DNA of 7,473 nt, taken from positions 1 to 7,473 of the forward strand of contig BDTL01000261.1 of assembly GCA_002898115.1 (NCBI GenBank). The letters run 5' to 3'. Below the pieces are notes generated by a model. It searched no databases and was not told where the DNA came from. It worked only from the letters and a program-made list of their open reading frames with translations. Of the stretch, positions 6,275-7,473 are shown piece by piece. This DNA is from a bacterium BMS3Bbin02 (GTDB lineage Bacteria > Actinomycetota > Acidimicrobiia > Spongiisociales > UBA5794). The translations under genes and the position numbers were made by a program. Every line of letters starts with the position of its first letter. The first letter of the stretch is position 1.

Positions 6275-7128
6275 CGCACTTCATCCCAGAGAGCCCGCCG
6301 TTGAGTCCAGAGCAACAAGACAACAATCACAACAAACGGAATTGCTCCGCGATAAGCCGAAATTGCAGACACCCGAATAGCAAGCGCTTCGAACACACCG
6401 AGCACGAGACCCCCGATGGCGGTCCAGGAGAAGGATGTGAAACGACCGACGAGAGCGGCGGCGAACGCCGGCAACACCATCAACCCGAGCGATGTCATAT
6501 CAGCCTGCCGGGTGGGTGCCGCCAAACTGAGGGCAAAAGCCGAAACAAGTCCGGAGAACACCCACGCCCCGATCAGGAGGCTTCGAACCGGTACGCCCAG
6601 CGCCTCTGCCGTCGAGGCGCGAAAGCTCAGTGCCTGGTACCTCAGACCGAGCCTCGTACGGTTCAAGATCGCAGCAATACCGAATGCCAATCCCAGAGCA
6701 AGGACCACAGATGCAACGTTCGAAGCGGGAACCACCACACTTCCGAGGGTGATCGACGATCCTCCGAACAATGGGGGAAATGACCGCGGTTGATCCCCGA
6801 ACAGCCGGAACGCAATCGCGAACAAGCCCATGGCCATCGCGATTGTGACGACCGAACGGGTGATCTCATCGTGGTCCGAGAAGAGACCCGCCGCAATCAC
6901 GCCCAACAGACCCGAGGCGGTGGCGCCCACGATCATCCCAGCGAGGACGGCGACAAGGAGACCGCCACCGGCATCCACAACTGTGACCACCGTGAATGCC
7001 CCGAAGGCGCCGGTGACGGCAGCCGTGAAGTTCAGCGTTCCTGCCATCCGGTACAACAAGACAACGGTAACGCCGATAAGGGCGTAGGCGCCGCCTGATG
7101 GAATGCCGGATACGGCGGCATCGAACAT
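6271..7128 (-). CDS. livH: LivH-type ABC transporter permease
   Basis: A 285-residue integral membrane protein of the branched-chain-amino-acid-family permeases; E. coli LivH is about 308 residues. Hydrophobic segments fall at about 10-27, 36-52, 57-82, 92-110, 133-155, 183-204, 212-228, 234-252 and 261-275. The N-terminal GIPSGGAYALIGVTVVLLYR and the LNFTAAVTGAFGAF segment are the usual family opening. The cytoplasmic loop 156-181 (RTRLGLRYQALSF...EALGVPV) corresponds to the region that contacts the ATPases. ATG at 7128 is preceded by AGGAGAGG (CCTCTCCT on the plus strand, 7135-7142) with 6 bases spacing, a strong site, as expected for a gene re-initiated after the hairpin gap. It forms the translocation pore with the LivM half of the next gene. 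The substrate may be a branched-chain amino acid but could equally be another small amide, urea-like or carboxylic compound carried by this family. Confidence 0.95.
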   Translation of the reverse strand: MFDAAVSGIPSGGAYALIGVTVVLLYRMAGTLNFTAAVTGAFGAFTVVTVVDAGGGLLVAVLAGMIVGATASGLLGVIAAGLFSDHDEITRSVVTIAMAMGLFAIAFRLFGDQPRSFPPLFGGSSITLGSVVVPASNVASVVLALGLAFGIAAILNRTRLGLRYQALSFRASTAEALGVPVRSLLIGAWVFSGLVSAFALSLAAPTRQADMTSLGLMVLPAFAAALVGRFTSFSWTAIGGLVLGVFEALAIRVSAISAYRGAIPFVVIVVLLLWTQRRALWDEVR

Positions 7129-7151
7129 CTCAAACCTCTCCTGGGTTAGAT

Positions 7152-7184
7152 CCGGGAGGGGCGGCTCAGAGCCACCCCTCCCGG
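7152..7184 (-). terminator. Strong intergenic hairpin between binding-protein gene and livH
   Basis: CCGGGAGGGG (7152-7161) pairs perfectly with CCCCTCCCGG (7175-7184). After one C/A mismatch the stem continues with GGCT (7163-7166) pairing with AGCC (7170-7173), closing a CAG loop. That gives 14 base pairs, almost all G-C. No T tract follows on the minus strand and livH begins 23 bases further on. It is therefore more likely an mRNA-stabilising or partially terminating element than a full stop. Such hairpins after solute-binding-protein genes commonly let that gene be expressed more than the permeases. Confidence 0.7.
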
Positions 7185-7222
7185 CTTGCCCGGCTCAGGA
7201 CACCGCATTGGCCTGCGGACTC

Positions 7223-7473
7223 CTACGATTCATCCGGGAGGATGACGAATTCGTCGGTAACCGTAACCCATGCGCCGTCGATGAGCTGCACGAACTTCGA
7301 CGCGTAGTTCGGACTGTGCGCCTCGGCATCACCGAATATGTACGGAACACCGAGCATCGGGTTCTCAAACGGCTCCATCGTCAACAGCGATTGCTCAATC
7401 TTGGAGCGTTGCGTTGTCAGATCGTCGTCAGCAGTGATACCGGCGCCCTCGATGATATCGATGGCAATCAGGC
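7223..7473 (-). CDS. ABC transporter substrate-binding protein, C-terminal fragment
   Basis: The last 82 codons of a gene whose 5' end is outside the window; the frame is open to the window edge and ends with TAG at 7223-7225. The fragment contains a helix-like region (TTQRSKIEQSLLTMEPFEN) followed by GVPYIFGDAEAHSPNY and an ending in short strands, 'DGAWVTVTDEFVILPDES'. This matches the C-terminal lobe of type-1 periplasmic binding proteins (LivJ/LivK/AmiC-like), in which a '...G....F...GD...' segment is followed by a mention of the ligand effect on an 'I..G.WV.V' strand. Position, directly upstream of livH on the same strand, supports this strongly. In an actinobacterium it would normally be a secreted lipoprotein that delivers ligand to the LivH/LivM pore. 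The ligand-binding residues lie mostly outside this fragment, so the substrate cannot be inferred. Confidence 0.85.
   Translation of the reverse strand, partial: LIAIDIIEGAGITADDDLTTQRSKIEQSLLTMEPFENPMLGVPYIFGDAEAHSPNYASKFVQLIDGAWVTVTDEFVILPDES

Noticed and set aside
6259..6783. A plus-strand open frame of 174 codons opposite livH
   Set aside because: Translation is Gln/Asn/Ser/Arg-rich and hydrophilic, the typical antisense image of a membrane protein gene.
1..7473. CRISPR arrays, tRNA or rRNA genes, insertion-sequence ends, phage attachment sites
   Set aside because: No regularly spaced direct repeats, no cloverleaf-like sequence, no transposase-like frame and no terminal inverted repeats were seen on reading both strands.

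Overview
This 7.5 kb window is moderately high-GC DNA (roughly 60% by eye). It is gene-dense and most probably from an actinobacterium. The pointers are a LivM-LivG fusion permease/ATPase, short ATGA overlaps between genes, purine-rich ribosome binding sites and the gene order. The genus cannot be fixed from the sequence. TTA leucine codons do occur (for example at 70-72 and 4811-4813), so it does not look like an extreme-GC streptomycete.

Region by region: (1) 1-807, plus strand, is the 3' part of a gene of unknown function whose start lies outside the window. Its product looks extracytoplasmic. (2) 893-1363, minus strand, is a MarR-family regulator that converges on the first gene. (3) 1364-1504 is a non-coding gap. 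It carries the likely marR promoter, three palindromic or inverted-repeat sites that could be operators, and two GC-rich hairpins that may end the upstream operon. (4) 1505-7473, minus strand, is one compact operon. In transcription order it encodes a periplasmic/lipoprotein solute-binding protein (only its C-terminal end is in the window), a LivH-type permease, a fused LivM-LivG protein, a LivF ATPase, an aldehyde dehydrogenase and a HAD-IIA phosphatase. From livH onwards every junction is an overlap or a direct abutment. The only gap in the operon (between the binding protein and livH) holds a strong hairpin.

How the genes fit together: the first four gene products form a complete branched-chain-amino-acid-family (HAAT) ABC importer. 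The aldehyde dehydrogenase begins on the base right after the livF stop codon and is followed by a phosphatase-like enzyme. This suggests uptake of a small organic acid, amide or aromatic compound followed by oxidation of an aldehyde intermediate. The MarR protein resembles regulators of aromatic-acid pathways and may sense the substrate. The substrate itself is not readable from this sequence.

I found no RNA gene, CRISPR array, insertion sequence or clearly new system. The most noteworthy points are the degenerate ABC signature motif in the fused LivG half, the coupling of a Liv-type importer to an aldehyde dehydrogenase and a phosphatase, and the paired inverted sites upstream of marR.
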